Position numbers and translations under genes: made by a program. 64,000 bases of DNA from Cordia subcordata (lineage: Eukaryota; Streptophyta; Magnoliopsida; Boraginales; Cordiaceae), in NCBI GenBank assembly GCA_028554755.1, contig JAPTOF010000001.1, positions 2,926,501-2,990,500 of the forward strand, in the 5' to 3' direction. Below the pieces are notes generated by a model. It had not been told where the DNA came from and made no database searches. It worked only from the letters and a program-made list of their open reading frames with translations. Positions 39,704-53,756 of this stretch are shown here, piece after piece. Numbering within the stretch: the stretch's first letter is position 1; every line of letters starts with the position of its first letter.

Positions 39704-42700
39704 TTTATAATAACGCACCACTTACCCAACAGGATTATTTGATTATACACTTGCTGCAATTAGTTAGCAAAATGGGCTAATAATGAGAGGCAAAACGCTT
39801 GATCAAATTATTTAATTATTGCATTAGTTTAATTAGGACACGAATCATGCATATGCAGATCTTGCTTTCTTACTTTTTCATGCAGTGGAGTCATGCAAAA
39901 GCCTCTCTGCAATACACACCATACAACTGAATCCAGCCATATCTGCTACATTTGAGGTGCTGAATCTTCTTGCACAGTGCCAAATTGATACAAAAGCTGG
40001 CCCCATGCGGTGTCTACACATAAGGGGAATAATTGATCTTTCACTTTTTTTTCCCCCCCCTCTTCTGCCAATTTGCTAAATATCCTCCTCTTTTTACAAG
40101 CCAACCCACCCATTAATTTGTTCTGGTGCCAGCCTCAGTCTAATAGGTCTGACCCCGGACATTATATTTACAAGTGACAACTCAAGCCACACAATCTCTT
40201 CTCATGCAAATACCACTCAATTAGTGGAAAATTAATTAAAGTTTAAGTATATTAAAGAAGGAGCATGATTTAATTGCTTGTGATATAGTTTATGTTGGTA
40301 TAAAATGGGAAAACACTCGAAATAATAGTTTTAAGGCATGTTACAAATATCACTTTACTTGGGGATTATTTGATCCCACCAGTATGTGATACAAAAGGAA
40401 ATGTGTAAATATCCTTTGGGATACAATGAAGCCGACATGTATGACCAGTTAGTGACATTTGAAAATTACTCCAACAGTTTAGTTAGTGGTGAATTGATCC
40501 TGGCCCCTAACTAGTTTGGTACAAGATACCCATTTGGCCAGCTTTAGTCAGTAACTTAAAATCTAGATTTGAAGAAGAGTGAGCGACCACTGCTTTGCGG
40601 GCATTGATCAAACAATAATTGTTCCAAAGACAATGGAATTATTAAGTTGCCTTTTACCAAACCAATACTTTTTGTCAACATCAAAGCTTATTAAGTGACA
40701 AGTGATTAACAATAATATGGCCTTCAAGATCAGTTCAAACTCTTTCTAGATTTGTGGGATTTGTGATGTCACCCGAAAAAAAAAAATTTTGATCCATATA
40801 TATATGTGATGATCTGTGGTCTAATTAGTTGGTGAAGTTAGTGGTAGTGGTGGGTCATTAATAGATTGATTTAGAACAAACCATATATATAAATCAAAAC
40901 AAAAAGCCTAATATGTTGGAGATTAGCTTGGATACATATACTTGTTTATTCATGCACTTCATATGAAAATGCCACAACTACATGAGCTGATTCTTTGAGC
41001 ATCTTCTTGATTCTGCGTTGTGTGACCAATAAAATCAAGTTAAGCATAGTGTATGAGCTGTTAGTGATATTCTGACAGGGCTACTTTGCCATCTTCCAAG
41101 CAAACTCGATCTAGTATCCTTGCACAAACCAGCACACGGATTAGGTTATCTCCTCATTTTAATATTCTCCAGGGAGAAAATTTCCCTACATTTAGAAACA
41201 AGAAAAAAAAAACATATATAGCTTGTCATTTTACTACTTTTGTTTTATATATAATTTGGTTAAAGATAATTTGACGTTAATAAATTATCTCTGACTGAAA
41301 GCCCCTTAAACCTATATAAGAGTTTAAATTTTAGGACACATAAATTTGTTACGAAAAAATACCATCGAAATTGGGTAAAGAACAAATCCTACCTGGACTA
41401 GTACCAAAAGATCTTGTATTAGTTGATTCAAACCCAAAACGATTTGTGTAATCTTTCCTTTATCCGGGTGATGTTCGCTAGATTGGAGTATTGGAATTTC
41501 GACAAAAAGTTGCATAATACTAGTATACGAAAAGAGACAACCTTATTCGAACTAAGCTACTTATAAACTAATTATATCATTTATAAAGTATATATATGGA
41601 GAGAGAAGAGTAGTGTAATCAAGCTAATAAGATTAGTAAGAAATTGCAAACCCAAAATCCTAATTTTGAGGAAAAGGGTCCCTTGCAAGATTCTTAGGGT
41701 CCACGCAGAGAGAGTGGCAATCATTGAAACAATTGTAGCATTAATTCAATGCCTCCATTAGTAGATGCTTCCATTAAAAAATTTTGAACTTTATTAACTT
41801 GGTTTTTAGAAATGAGGGGCAGGACACAACTATTTTCACATTACCACATAATTGAGGTCTTATAGAATTTGGTCCTCACAATAAATAAGATTAGTCAAAT
41901 AGAGTTGGCCACTTACGCTTTTGCTCGTAATTGGAGAAAAGAGACATAATTATGAATAGCATAATATTACATGCCAACCGACGAAATCTAAGGCTTGATT
42001 CGGTTGGCTGTGTCCAAAGAAAATAACAAGAAAATACATATACTAAACACTTGTTTTTTTTTTCTTTTCTATAGGAATTAAGAAGCTTTTAATTGAAGAC
42101 TACACTCTTGTTAATTATAACGTACATGGATGAATTGATTTGTTACATTGATTAGTCCAAGATGTCCAATCGATTTGGATTAATGGATTGAAGAAGCTCA
42201 GCGAAACACGACTCTCAAAGGAAAACAAAAAAGCTACAGAAAGAAAATGGACAATTTTTGCATGAACCACGAGGATGGAATTAAGTAAGCACCTTTTTTT
42301 TTTTCTTCTAATCACTGTCTCTCGTGGTGGAAGAAATTACATGACAAAAAATCACGGAGATTGCCTCTAAAGATTGAGTAAGAATGTTCAGGTAACAGCT
42401 TATCGTAAAATAACATGAGTTTTTAAGTCATTTGGTTCTTTTGTTAGGCATGTAAGGAAATAGATATAGCGGACTAAAATAAAGATTTTGTGGGGGGCAA
42501 TGGTCATAGTTTCGACCAATGATGCCCTGGAATTGCAACGGTTCAGGGGTATCACACACTGCATCGAGCATGTCGCTGGTTGGAATCTAAGCTCTCAGGT
42601 CAAAATCTTCCCCATGTGCCATGCCTCATTAGAAAATTCATGGCCTTACATTTCTGCTTTGATATTGGGAAAAAAAAAAAAAAAGAAGCTAGCATGAAAA

Positions 42701-43782
42701 CCATCTACGAGATTTCGCAATGCTTAATTTATATCCTTTTAGCTTAAAAGTTGATTTGACCAACTCAAATATAATTTGACCATGTCCTTCTTCATTCGAC
42801 ATATAGCTTGCTTCTCATGCCTATGGCTATGATATAGCTCCTTTGAAATTATATCATATACATAATAGATATCCACATTGAATGATGATTATCAAAGAAT
42901 CTAACGTTTCTGGTCAATAAGAATCGTAAAACACAACGTAGCAATGATCTACTAATTTTTTTTTTTTAATTGACGCCTAGTCAAATTTTCTAACTAAAAA
43001 TATATTAAAAGTTTCCATTTTAATTTTTCTTTTTTTCGCTTTAAAAGATGAACGGAGATTGCAGCTCCCACTACTCCCAAATTAATACATTATCTGCCTT
43101 CAAAGAGGAAATAGTAGTAAATAATTTTTAGACCGACTCAAATGTACAAACCCTAATAATCACATACAATCCCGCGCATTATCGTAATGATCATGTACCT
43201 AAAACTCCAATACTTTAAAAGAAAATTAATAAAGACGTAATTCTCGTGTAAATAATTTTACACGTGGTTCAATATTTTCCTTCTTCCACGCATTGGATGC
43301 AGCACTAGCACACTCACAAAATACTTGTTTGAAATTTTCTGGTGGATGTGAGTGCAAGTGCCGCATTTGGAGGTCGCAATGGGAGGGACGAGGGATCCGT
43401 ATGGGTGGTGGAACCGATTCTTAATTTGCCCATAAAATCTGTATTAGTTTAGGGGAAAAGTTCCTTTCAAGTATCCAACCTCTCCCATCATAAACATTAT
43501 TTGCTTTTAAAACGATTATGCGTTGATATGGTGTAACACCGCATCATAAAATTTGTCACTCCATAATTTTACTTGTGTGAGTTTGTCATTTTAAAATGAA
43601 TTCGGGACCATAATTTTACTTGCATGATTTTTTTTTTTTTTTGGGGAAAATCACTTAAATTCTATTATAAAAATCAATTGATTAATTTAAAGAATGATTC
43701 ATGATTTTATAAAGTGGTCTTATTTTTTTTTTTTATATAGAAGGAATATATTTTAACACTTCTCATCACGTGTAATTGGAAA
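39704..43782. other. Long intergenic region, no gene seen
   Basis: No gene is supported on either strand. A less AT-rich island at about 42490-42665 is followed by an A-run (42668-42684), which may be the 3' end of a small retroposed sequence. I could not identify its source. Confidence 0.4.
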
Positions 43783-43896
43783 CAAGAGCTAAGAATGCTG
43801 AACTAGGAAATAACCTGAATCAAGAGCCCAGAATGCTGAACTAGGAATTAACCTGAACTAAGAGTCCAGAATGCTAAACTAGGAATTAACTTGAAC
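43783..43896. repeat. Three 38-bp tandem repeats
   Basis: Units at 43783-43820, 43821-43858 and 43859-43896 each read like CAAGAGCCCAGAATGCTGAA followed by CTAGGAATTAACCTGAAC, with few differences. No function is evident. Confidence 0.92.
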
Positions 43897-46813
43897 CAAT
43901 ACCAAGAGCGTTAAATAGAGATGGTTCCACATGCACAATGTGAGAAACAAGGCGCAAGATTAACCTAATTCTAATATCATGATCATCAAGAGCCTTAGTC
44001 ATATATTCAAAACTTACCGTTACTTATTTAAAAATATTAAAAATTATTCACGTGCAAGACTTAAAAATAAATTTGATGTCCGTACTAAAGTACGTATTAA
44101 TATAATAAATAAATATACTAATATTCATTTTATAAGATGTGATGAATTTAATAAATTTCTCATTGTAAAAATAAGGGAAAAAAAATATCAAAATCATGAG
44201 ATGAAAGGGGAGGACATGAGAAAGAAACGGTCCCCGCAAGAAGGCACGAGCGTAGAAGTGCGCCAAAAAAGCTGAAATTTCATGACTTCTTTTTCCTTTT
44301 AAAAAATTGAAGCGTCAGGTAGAATAAAGGCCCGATCGACCTTTTTCGTCTGGCTAACTCACAAAAGGACAATCAGAAACGTGCCTCCAAGTAATCATAC
44401 GGACTCGACCAACCTAATTATACGGCGCTTGATATATAGAAAAGATTTATTATTAAGCAATCAAAGCTTTATCATAACAGTTGTTGATCACACACATATC
44501 AACTGTACGCAGGGAAGCTACTGGATTGCAACTTCCTTATCAGCTACTGATCATGATCAATTTGGAACAGTTAGATTCATGATTGGAAAGTGATGACTTT
44601 TTTAATCAAAAATCTAAAGCAACTTGCAGATGATTTATGATAATTGAAATTTGTTATTTCTCAGAAGTGCAGGAATCATCAGGACCATTTTTTTTTCTTT
44701 TTTTTTCCTTTTTGTTTATTGAGGAACATTGAGTTAATGGGAGATGCCTTGGAAGGAAAGAGAATATTGGATAAAATTTTCTGTAGGGATCATGAATGAA
44801 GTATCCTCTTAAATTATTAATTATGCTTAATTCATCTAATTATGAAGAAGTCTTCTTATAAGAATATTAGCAATTTCAAAAAATTGGTTTTGCAAAAATA
44901 TTATCATGAAATAGGTATAGATATAGTATTCTCATCCAATAGAATTTCTTTAAAATTCAAGTTCTTAATTTTTTTTGAACATTGTCTTTCAATACATAGC
45001 TTACTGGTCAAGGGCAGAAAAATCTAACTTATAAGATCATTAATACACAAAACAAAGTGCAAATTATGTTTAAAAAAAAAAAGGAGTTTAAATTCAACCG
45101 ATTTATATTATGATACCCTTTGCACCTTTTGCAACTTATTCTTGTTGTAGTTTGATACCTTAAGTAATATATTTTAAAAATATTTAATTTAAAAATTAAT
45201 TCAATTCGTAATGAGAAATTATTCATATAATATTAACTTGTATATTTTGGTATTCGATATATAAAAACTTCAAATCCATGCTATTCCATGATTAATAGTA
45301 TAGTTGTTTAATATTCCTAGTGGGCAAAAAACAAATGTGTGTGTTTGTGTTTTGCTCTGTGTGTGTGTGGGGGGGCGGGGGCGGGCGGGGGTTGGGGAGG
45401 AGGAATGAATGATTGACCAGTAACTTTTGTATCCCGAGGGAAAGAGGTGATAGATTCGAGGGATTATATGGGATTGACTCATATTTCACCCTCACGTGCG
45501 ATGACCATTAACAAACCCATTCAACACTCTCCACCACTCCACCTCGACACCTGTGCCTTCTCTCCATTTTTTTTCCCACACTTTTTTTCTTTAATCACCG
45601 ACTCTTTAATCCAACTATAAAAGGTTGGACCAAAGTTGTCCGTCCTCTATTTACAGTTTTCAATTGATTGACAAATTATAATGTTGTAATTGTGTCATAA
45701 AATCTTTTTTTTCAATATATATAAACCATACTCATTAAACAGAGAATTGTTTAAAGATTCAATACAAAACTCACTAAAAACTAAAATGTGATGCTAATTA
45801 ATTTGAAATCTTTGGAACTCCGAATTTGGTGTTTGAATATCATTTTTGAACCAATTTTGGTTGATCTTATACCTATTTAAAGTAAACATACCAATCTCAG
45901 ATGAGATTATGTCAGTCAAAATTTAAATATTTCTATAACTCCAAATGGATTCCTATAATTTTTCGTCTAAGAGCATCCTTAACAATTACCTTTTTTGTTT
46001 TTTAAAGATTAGGACTTAATGTATCAAACAAAGAAGGAAATAAATATTTACAAAAGGAAATAAAAAATACCCAATAAAATAATATCAAGTCTCTTAACTA
46101 TAAAGATATACAATCTGGGAAAAGCAAGTGTTAATAATAATAGCAAACAAACATTATTAACAAATGACAACCATAGAAAAAAAAAAATATATATATATAT
46201 ATATATAATAAATCCCAATCAATTAATGACAAAGATGTAATCCTATCTAATCTACCTTAATTGATTCCCTAATCCCCACCATCTTTAATATAATAACACC
46301 CTTCCCCTCGCCCCTTTCTTTTCTCTTATCCCAGTTTAAACCACACCACGATAACACCCCATACCAACTATCTCACACACCCCCTTTATTCTCCTTTTCT
46401 TTTTTCTTTCCTTTTTTTTTTCTTTTTTGGTCTCTCTAAAAACAAATTAAAAGTACACTGCTTTTGCAGCGCTGCAAATATTGTGAGAAAAGGTCATCAC
46501 AGGCCTAGGCCTCTAGTATTTGCTCTTCATAGCTTCTCTATCCTTTTCTTCTGCTGACTTGTTGCTACAAAGTGCATACGCGTACTTTGCTCTGCATCAC
46601 CTACAGTCAACTCATTTATTAAGCAGCTCGTTTGGTGTGCATTTTGTTTTTTAGATTTGTGCATTGCACTGCAACATCCCATCACTTTATAAGGTATCTG
46701 TCTGCAAAACAAAGAAAAAGCTTTTAGTAAATAAAACCTTTTTAAGCTTATAAGCAAAGAAAACCCTCAAAAAAGAAGGAAAAAAAAAAAAAAGCAGACA
46801 CAAACATAACAAA
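43897..46813. other. Intergenic region upstream of the dehydrogenase gene
   Basis: No gene is seen. It includes a GT/G-rich tract near 45335-45400 and an (AT)n run near 46187-46206. A TATAAAAG at 45619 is too far from the ATG at 46814 to be assigned. C/T-rich sequence at about 46260-46440 may be promoter or leader. Confidence 0.4.
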
Positions 46814-48946
46814 ATGCTAGAGACTGTAAAGTACCTCATCGGCTCCGCTGGCCCCAGCGGCTTCAGCTCCAAGTCGACCGCCGAGCAAGTCACCGACCAC
46901 TGCCACCATCTCCACTCCATCACTGCCATCATCACAGGTAAAAGAAAAATAATAGTGATAATAATAAGTAAAAGAAGTTTACAAAAGATTTAAAAAAAAA
47001 AAAAAAGAAGAGAGAAATCATTTTTGTTATGGTTACCTCACGTGCAGATTCATGGGCAGGTGCCACATCAGGGATCGGAGCCGAGACGGCTAGAGTGCTA
47101 GCCATGCGCGGCGCGAGACTGGTCTTGCCGGCTCGCAGCCAGAAAGCGGCTGAGGAAACCAAGACTCGTATTTTATCAGAGTTCCCTGATGCACAGATTA
47201 TCGTCATGGGTCTTGACCTTAGCTCTCTCAGCTGCGTGAGGAAATTTATTGCTGCCTTTGAATCTCTCAATTTGCCTCTCAATCTCCTCATGTAAGTTAT
47301 ACGAAATCTTGTACTTAACATAATCCATGTTTACAAATTATGTATGTATTTGTATAGGTTTATATAGGTTATAACCTCTCGTCTTAACATGGATTCTAAA
47401 CTAAATATTTGAATAGTTTCTTTTCACATAGTAACAAATAATAACGATCTATTGTTGGTCTCAGAAATAACGCTGGAAAATTCTCACACGGATATGGGAT
47501 TTCTGAGGATGGAATTGAAATGACTTTTGCCACTAATTATTTAGGTAAAAATTTTTCCATGTAAAATCTTGATAAGGTTCTGAAAGCAACATGTGTCTTT
47601 TCTTTTTAATGTTTTAATTTTCTTTAATATAATGTTTGGCTAATAAGGGCTTATCTATTTAATTTGGTGAAATCTTAGGTCATTTTCTGTTAACAAAACT
47701 GTTGCTAAACAAGATGATTGAGACCGCGGAAGCTACTGGCATTCAAGGAAGGATAATTAACGTATCATCAAGTATTCACAGCTGGTTTTCAGGAGACACC
47801 GTTCGCGAACTTCATTTGATAACGAAAAATAAATGGTAACTAACAGTTTCTACTTCTAATAAAAACTTTCATTAGCTTTTCATAATGACAAGATATTTTT
47901 TAACTAAGGATTCTCATTGATTAAGTGCATAGAGACACGATTAATTATTACAAAATTATTGAGTCAATGATACTGAAATTAATGCGAAGGGTTTAAGTTT
48001 GACTTTATGCTGAAATATTTGTCTCGGTCCACGACAGCCATTACGATGCCACACGTGCTTATGCGCTCTCGAAGCTTGCTAACGTTTTGCACACCAAGGA
48101 GCTTGCTCAGGGGCTGAGAGTGAGTTTCTGTTTTATTCTGATTAAAATACTATGATACATGAAAAATAAAAAAGCGAATTTTGTTGGTTTATGAATTGTT
48201 AGTTTTTTCAAGTACTAGAGCATAATTAATATTGTGATGCTCGTGTGTCTTGCTGCAGCAAATGGGGGCAAATGTAACAGTGAACTGTGTTCATCCAGGA
48301 ATTGTAAGAACCAGGCTTACCAGAGACCGCGAAGGATTAATCACAGGTTAGTATTTGTATTTTTGCATAAACACTAATTAATAACATGTTCACGTGTGAT
48401 TGTGTATTAATTTAGCGTCTTTGTCATCGTACTTTGTCTTAAACAAATCGAGATTATCTGTAATGCAGATCTGGTGTTCTTCTTGGCGTCCAAACTCTTG
48501 AAGACGATTCCTCAGGTAATATATTTAAGTCCCTAATTATTTTATAGACACACGTCACCCAAATTTAAAAGAAACAAAACAAGAACCAAATGTCACCCAT
48601 TAAATAAGTCATCGGCAGAATCCTTTCATAATATTACGAGAAATATTCAATTATGGCGGTGTGATGATTCAATTATATGTATTTAGGACGATGCTCCCCT
48701 TTTGTTTCATAAAAACTTTGAAGTACTAATTTTCACGTCATACAGGCTGCTGCAACAACTTGTTACGTTGCTACTCATCCGCGTCTTGTCAATGTGAGCG
48801 GGAAATACTTTGCTGATTGCAATGAAGCTCCAACGTCAAAAATGGGATGCAACTTAACTGAAGCTGCAAAAATATGGTCAGCCTCTGAAGCAATGGTTTC
48901 TCGAGATCCAAAGGCAGTTCTCAATTTCTACAACGGCTTTGACTAG
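46814..48946 (+). CDS. TIC32-like short-chain dehydrogenase/reductase, eight exons
   Basis: The exons are 46814-46937, 47060-47291, 47465-47544, 47679-47835, 48038-48119, 48259-48346, 48469-48515 and 48746-48946, all GT-AG. The total is 1011 bases, or 336 residues. It is a classical SDR: the Rossmann nucleotide-binding motif TGATSGIG is at residues 41-48, NNAG at 120-123, the catalytic Ser in NVSSS (about 175-177), and the YxxxK pair in YALSK (Tyr206, Lys210). The start METVKYLIG-type N-terminus with GPSGFSSKSTAEQVT is shared with the plant group annotated as TIC32-like or retinol dehydrogenase-like. TIC32 itself is an NADPH-dependent chloroplast inner-envelope protein, but many relatives have unknown substrates. 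ARSQ near the end of the second strand suggests NADP(H). The gene appears intact, and its substrate is not known. Confidence 0.92.
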
Positions 48947-49680
48947 AAGATCGGAATCAAATCAAACTGAATTTTATCTTATTAATTGACAGCAATCAAA
49001 AAGGAAAGAGTTAGACCAGATGGATAAAGATTTAGAGAATAGATACTCGTATGGAAAAGGATCAAAGATACTTGTACAAATTATGAAGTTTTGAATGTAG
49101 AGAAAAAAAATATGAGTACGTACGAATCTATGTAATTATGCATGACTTTATTAGTTTGTGGACTGTTAGGTAGCTTCAAGTAAAGGATATTGCAAGGTTG
49201 TAGATCCTAAAGTTGGCTGAGTGGAAGTTTCAGTTGTATGATATAGTACTTGCTAATGATATGATCAAATAGATTAGAAAAATTTTATGCCATTTTAATA
49301 GGTTTGTAAAGTCATTAGAAGCTTCAGTTGCATTACAATTATTATTAGCATTATATATGCTTTATATTGAAGAGGTGAATATATTGTTCTTGATTTTAAT
49401 TTTGAGAAATAGAGGATCAAATAACGTGGGTTATGTTCACCGCCATGTGGGTGTTCAATTTTTGGAAGAATCTTTGAATGGTGATCTGGGGTCAAGTAAC
49501 ATGCATCTGGTGGAGGCAAGCGTGCGCATGAAATTAATGAAAGAGGCAACAAATCTTTTTTCCTCAATTGCATGCAATATCATATTATGTTTGATAGTTA
49601 ATATCTTCTTCTCCTTCTTCTTTTTGTCTTTTTTTTTTTTACATTTTTCAAAATCCCCTGCTCTGACTTAACCCGTTTGA
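48947..49680. other. Downstream flank of the dehydrogenase gene
   Basis: Contains the probable 3' untranslated region. No further gene is recognised. Confidence 0.4.
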
Positions 49681-49684
49681 CAAT

Positions 49685-49950
49685 GAGATCTAAAGTGAGT
49701 TGGTAAGTGGCCAGGTGATTAGGGTGGAGACACCCTGACAACGCGGGATCGAGTCCGTGTGGCGGCAGTACTCCGCTGAAATATTGCGGGGGCTGTTGCT
49801 GGATTTCCACGCCCGTTGGTCCTCTCCCTGGTCGGGCTGCCACTCACGCACATCCCTCGATTTACCTCCCGCCTGGTTAAGGGGTCTCTGGCCAGGTGGG
49901 AAAGGGGTTCTCCTTTGGTTAACCCTTTTAGAAGTAAAGGCTTAGGGAGG
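49685..49950 (+). mobile_element. tRNA-derived SINE-like element
   Basis: A GC-rich island in AT-rich surroundings has internal Pol III promoter boxes at proper spacing. The A-box-like GTGAGTTGGTAAGTGG (about 49695-49710) is followed by the B-box GGATCGAGTCC (49746-49756). A tRNA-unrelated body (GGCGGCAGTACTCCGC onward) follows. Right end and target duplication are not resolved. The SINE family was not recognised. Confidence 0.6.
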
Positions 49951-52900
49951 AGTAGTTTCGATCATTTAATTTGTACCACTCACTAGTTCCCCAATATTAA
50001 TTGATTGATTGTTAACTGATGTTTGATTGATGATTTTGTTCGTTGAGTTGTTAGTGGAGATGTGAATAATGAATTGGAGTTTTTCTAAAAATGTTTTTGT
50101 GAAACTATCTTTACATCAAATCAAATAATAGTTTTTTTTTTTAAAATCCTTCCATATTTTTTATAAACTAGCATTGTTACTCATAAGACTAATCTTGACA
50201 TTCATTTTTTATTACTGTATGTGATAATATGTTCTTTTTGTCACTTTGATTTTTTTATTTAATAATTAACCGGATTAAAGTCCCAATGCTAATGCTTCCC
50301 AATTTATCTAAAGTATAATTAATCAGTTAACTCTATAGCATTAGCATTTAAAAGTTATTTTCGGCTTCTATCTTTTATGTATATCCTCTCTCTCTCCATC
50401 ATTTTTCAAGGGATTTCTAGTCTATCAAGCACGTTGACTTCATTAACTCTGTGTATGATATTGACTCTCTTACAATAAGGCCAAATTGGCTTAACGTACC
50501 TTTCTTTCATCCACAGGTGCATGTTTTCAGTCTGAATCTTATCCTAAGCCACATGCAAGTAACTAATTACACTTCATCTTATCTAGATAAAGAAAACGAA
50601 GGGGAAAAAAAAAAAAGCCCATCAGTGTGAGTTTATGTCCATGTACACTGCCACAATCAAGCACTGAAGACAAAATACTTTACAACGAGATAAAATACTT
50701 TTTGAGGTATATAACTCACTCGAAAGCGGATGTGATGTTGAAAGTGAAACCTTTTTCTTTTTCTAATCAGAGGAGGTCAAGAGTTATATTGGTGGACCAA
50801 TTTACCACGCTTAAGGCCAGCAAGTTGACAAGTACTTATCTTTGACAAGCAAACAACCATACCACTGCAATATAAAGTGCTTTTATAAACATATTGTTCA
50901 CAATGATTATGAATTGTTGCTTTTATAGTTGTTCCACCATCACCTGCTGTCTCCATTCGATAACTTGTGGTGGATCGCCCATCTCTGGAGCCGATTTTCT
51001 AGAACTCGTTTTTCCCAATTATATTACGATCAAGTAGTTGAGACTAACTCTTTCAGAAATGATAATTTGGTTTTGAATCACGTAGGGGACGGAGACGTAG
51101 TGTTGGGGTTGGGGGGTTAAAAATAGACAAGTTGCTAATTATCCTATTTACTTGCCAGGTCACGTTTTATGTTTTATAAAAATAATTATAACTTGAAGAT
51201 AGGGACAGATTTTTAGTCTTTTTTTTTTCTTTTCTTTTTATGAATATTATAACATACAAAATTAATTAACAAACATTGATCAAATATTTTTCTTTACGAG
51301 GAATTAATTTGTTCTTTTATAAACATATAGTTTCTCCACATTTTCCCCGTTTAGGGGGTGCAAAATCCATTTAGATGTTAAAAGCTCCATTCAAGCTTCG
51401 GCTAACAAGTAGCTATCAGTCCAGAACGTTCAGTCATAGTAGGCTTCACGGTCTGCATAGGCTAAGCCCTATTGTCAGTAGGCTTTTTGGGTCATCAATC
51501 ATAATACATTACTAACCGGAGGCCCAAATTTGATGGCCCTGATCTGATATTCTCCGTGCACCGGCCCGATCCAAAATCACTCCAGAGCTATAAAGAGGAG
51601 ATTGTTGTGAGCTCAATCATCTAACAATTTTATTTTTTGTCTAAAGGGAAAAGTGCAATTTTACAGTTCGAACTTTTAGTTGAATATAGGAATAATGATC
51701 TAAATTTTAAAATCTTTAGTCGAAGTAATCGAATTTATGCAGAGTGATGGTTAAGAGTAGCTTTTACGTGGTATTTAGTTAAATTTACCCGGAATTCTAT
51801 TATTATTATTATCATTGTTTTTTCCTATTCTAAATCTTATATTGCATTTTCCAGACACCAAACAAAGAATAATCATAAAAAATCTTAAACAAGTCCCGCA
51901 AAAATGGTTGCATGTATGCCTGTGTTCGGACAACCTAACGTTTCATTTTAGATGCAACAATGTATTATTACCATTTACCTCTTTAATTTCTATTTCTTAA
52001 TTACATATGACCAATAAATGAAGTTGAAAGAAGCAAACTTTATTGAGGATATCCAATACACTATTCATACCAGAGACCAAATAAAAGACAAAATATGAAA
52101 AAATAAAATCCATGCCCAGCTCCCATTCGTAGATGTTGAGGACATCGGTGTGCATTCTCCAGAAAGTTACCCTCGCTGAATCAATCTGAGTAAAAATTAT
52201 CAACAGGGAATACTCTATTTGCTTTTTTATTTTTTATTTTTTTATTATTTTTTTTTAAAGACAAAGGGCAAAAAATGGTCACTCTAGTTGACCACATGTT
52301 TCACTGCTAGACACGTACGAATCCAGAACCAATTGTACACCACACCACGTGCTCTTTCCATCTGCCATCTGACAGTTTTTACATTCATACGTCACTTTCC
52401 ACTGCCAAGTTGGTACAACGAAGCCAGACAGATATTAGCAGGGAAAATGGAAAAATAAAATAAAATAAAAGAAGACAATTGTTCCAAAGGGTAATGCGTT
52501 CTTAAGGATTAATCATATAAAATCTATATTAATATGAGTAAACTCTTTTACAATTAATCTTAAATTTCAAAATATTTAACTTTATTCTTAATTTCTATAA
52601 ACTTATTTAAAGGTTAATATCATTTGTTTCAAAACAAAGGGATTTGCTTACTCCAAGGTCAATGCTAGGAGAACGTTTTTTGTTATGACATCATGAAATT
52701 AAATAATTATGTTATCAAGTTATTATTATTAGTCTATATTATATTATACTATAATGAGATAGTATAATTTTTTTAAAACTATAATGAGATAGTATTATTA
52801 TTCCCAGAAGGAGAAAAAAAAAAAAAATCTTCCGGGCCCTCCTTCCATTCCAACCAAGTGGGAACGGCGTCCTCATATTCGGCCGTCCGCGACAAGCCTC

Positions 52901-53522
52901 GCTGTTGATGCCCTTTTAAGTAGACGTAAGCGTTGGACCGGATCCAATTTCATTCATAATAATGCATAGCCACTGCTTTTTCTTTGTTTGGTTAAAATTT
53001 TGCAAAAACACTGGTCTTTTCTCCAACTTCCCTTTTTTTTTTTTTTTTTTTTACTTTTCCTTCTTCGGGCCAATCTCTTGCAACATGTGTAATATTGTAC
53101 GAAAATGAATAATCGAAAAATGGATTTAAGATTTTGAATTATAAAATTAATATTTTTTATACAAAATATATATACTCAACTTTTTCATATTAAAAATACA
53201 CACAATATCAATTACACAATTTTACAGAGAGAAACTTATAATTTTGTAGTCTCCAATAGCATAGTAACTCAAAATTTTTGAATCTACAAAAACAATAATA
53301 ATCAAAATCGAAGTCACCATTAACCAAATATAAAATTCACACATAATAGATGTGATATCGAATTTCACAAATGCCCTCCGCTTAAATTTGTCAGCATGAA
53401 AAATGATTGTGATTCATCAGTTAATTCGTACCATTATTAACTTCACGTGTTGACTTTTTTATATTTTAAAAAAGAATACGAGGGAATGCATTCTTTCTAG
53501 TAGGGTGATGATAGAGATTGTC
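49951..53522. other. Long intergenic region, no gene seen
   Basis: No gene is supported. A short GC-rich patch is at about 52828-52925 and another at 51480-51590. Both lack recognisable coding or RNA features. Confidence 0.4.
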
Positions 53523-53525
53523 TTA

Positions 53526-53753
53526 GGGCATGTTTGGATTTGGTTTTTTTTTTAACAAAAAGTATTTTTTTTTGAAAAAGTTGTATTAAATTTACAATAA
53601 TTATTTAATTTGACTTCTAAAAAAGCTGAAACTCTAAAAAAAAGCTCAAATATAGCTTTTTTTAGAAGCCAGAATTTTCAATTTCTCAAAAAAAATTATT
53701 TTTTAAAAACTGTTAAGAAAAACGCTTTTAAAAAAAGTTAATCTAAACGGGCC
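53526..53753. mobile_element. MITE of the GGGCC family, 228 bp
   Basis: It starts GGGCATGTTTGGATTTGG and ends TAATCTAAACGGGCC and is flanked by TTA on both sides (53523-53525 and 53754-53756). It has the same internal landmarks as the copy at 39168-39353 and is a little longer. Confidence 0.75.
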
Positions 53754-53756
53754 TTA

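Noticed and set aside
46932..47321. A 129-codon minus-strand frame over the dehydrogenase exon 2
   Set aside because: It is antisense to a well-supported exon and has no family resemblance.
49598..49945. Overlapping short frames on both strands as genes
   Set aside because: They are by-products of the GC-rich SINE-like sequence.
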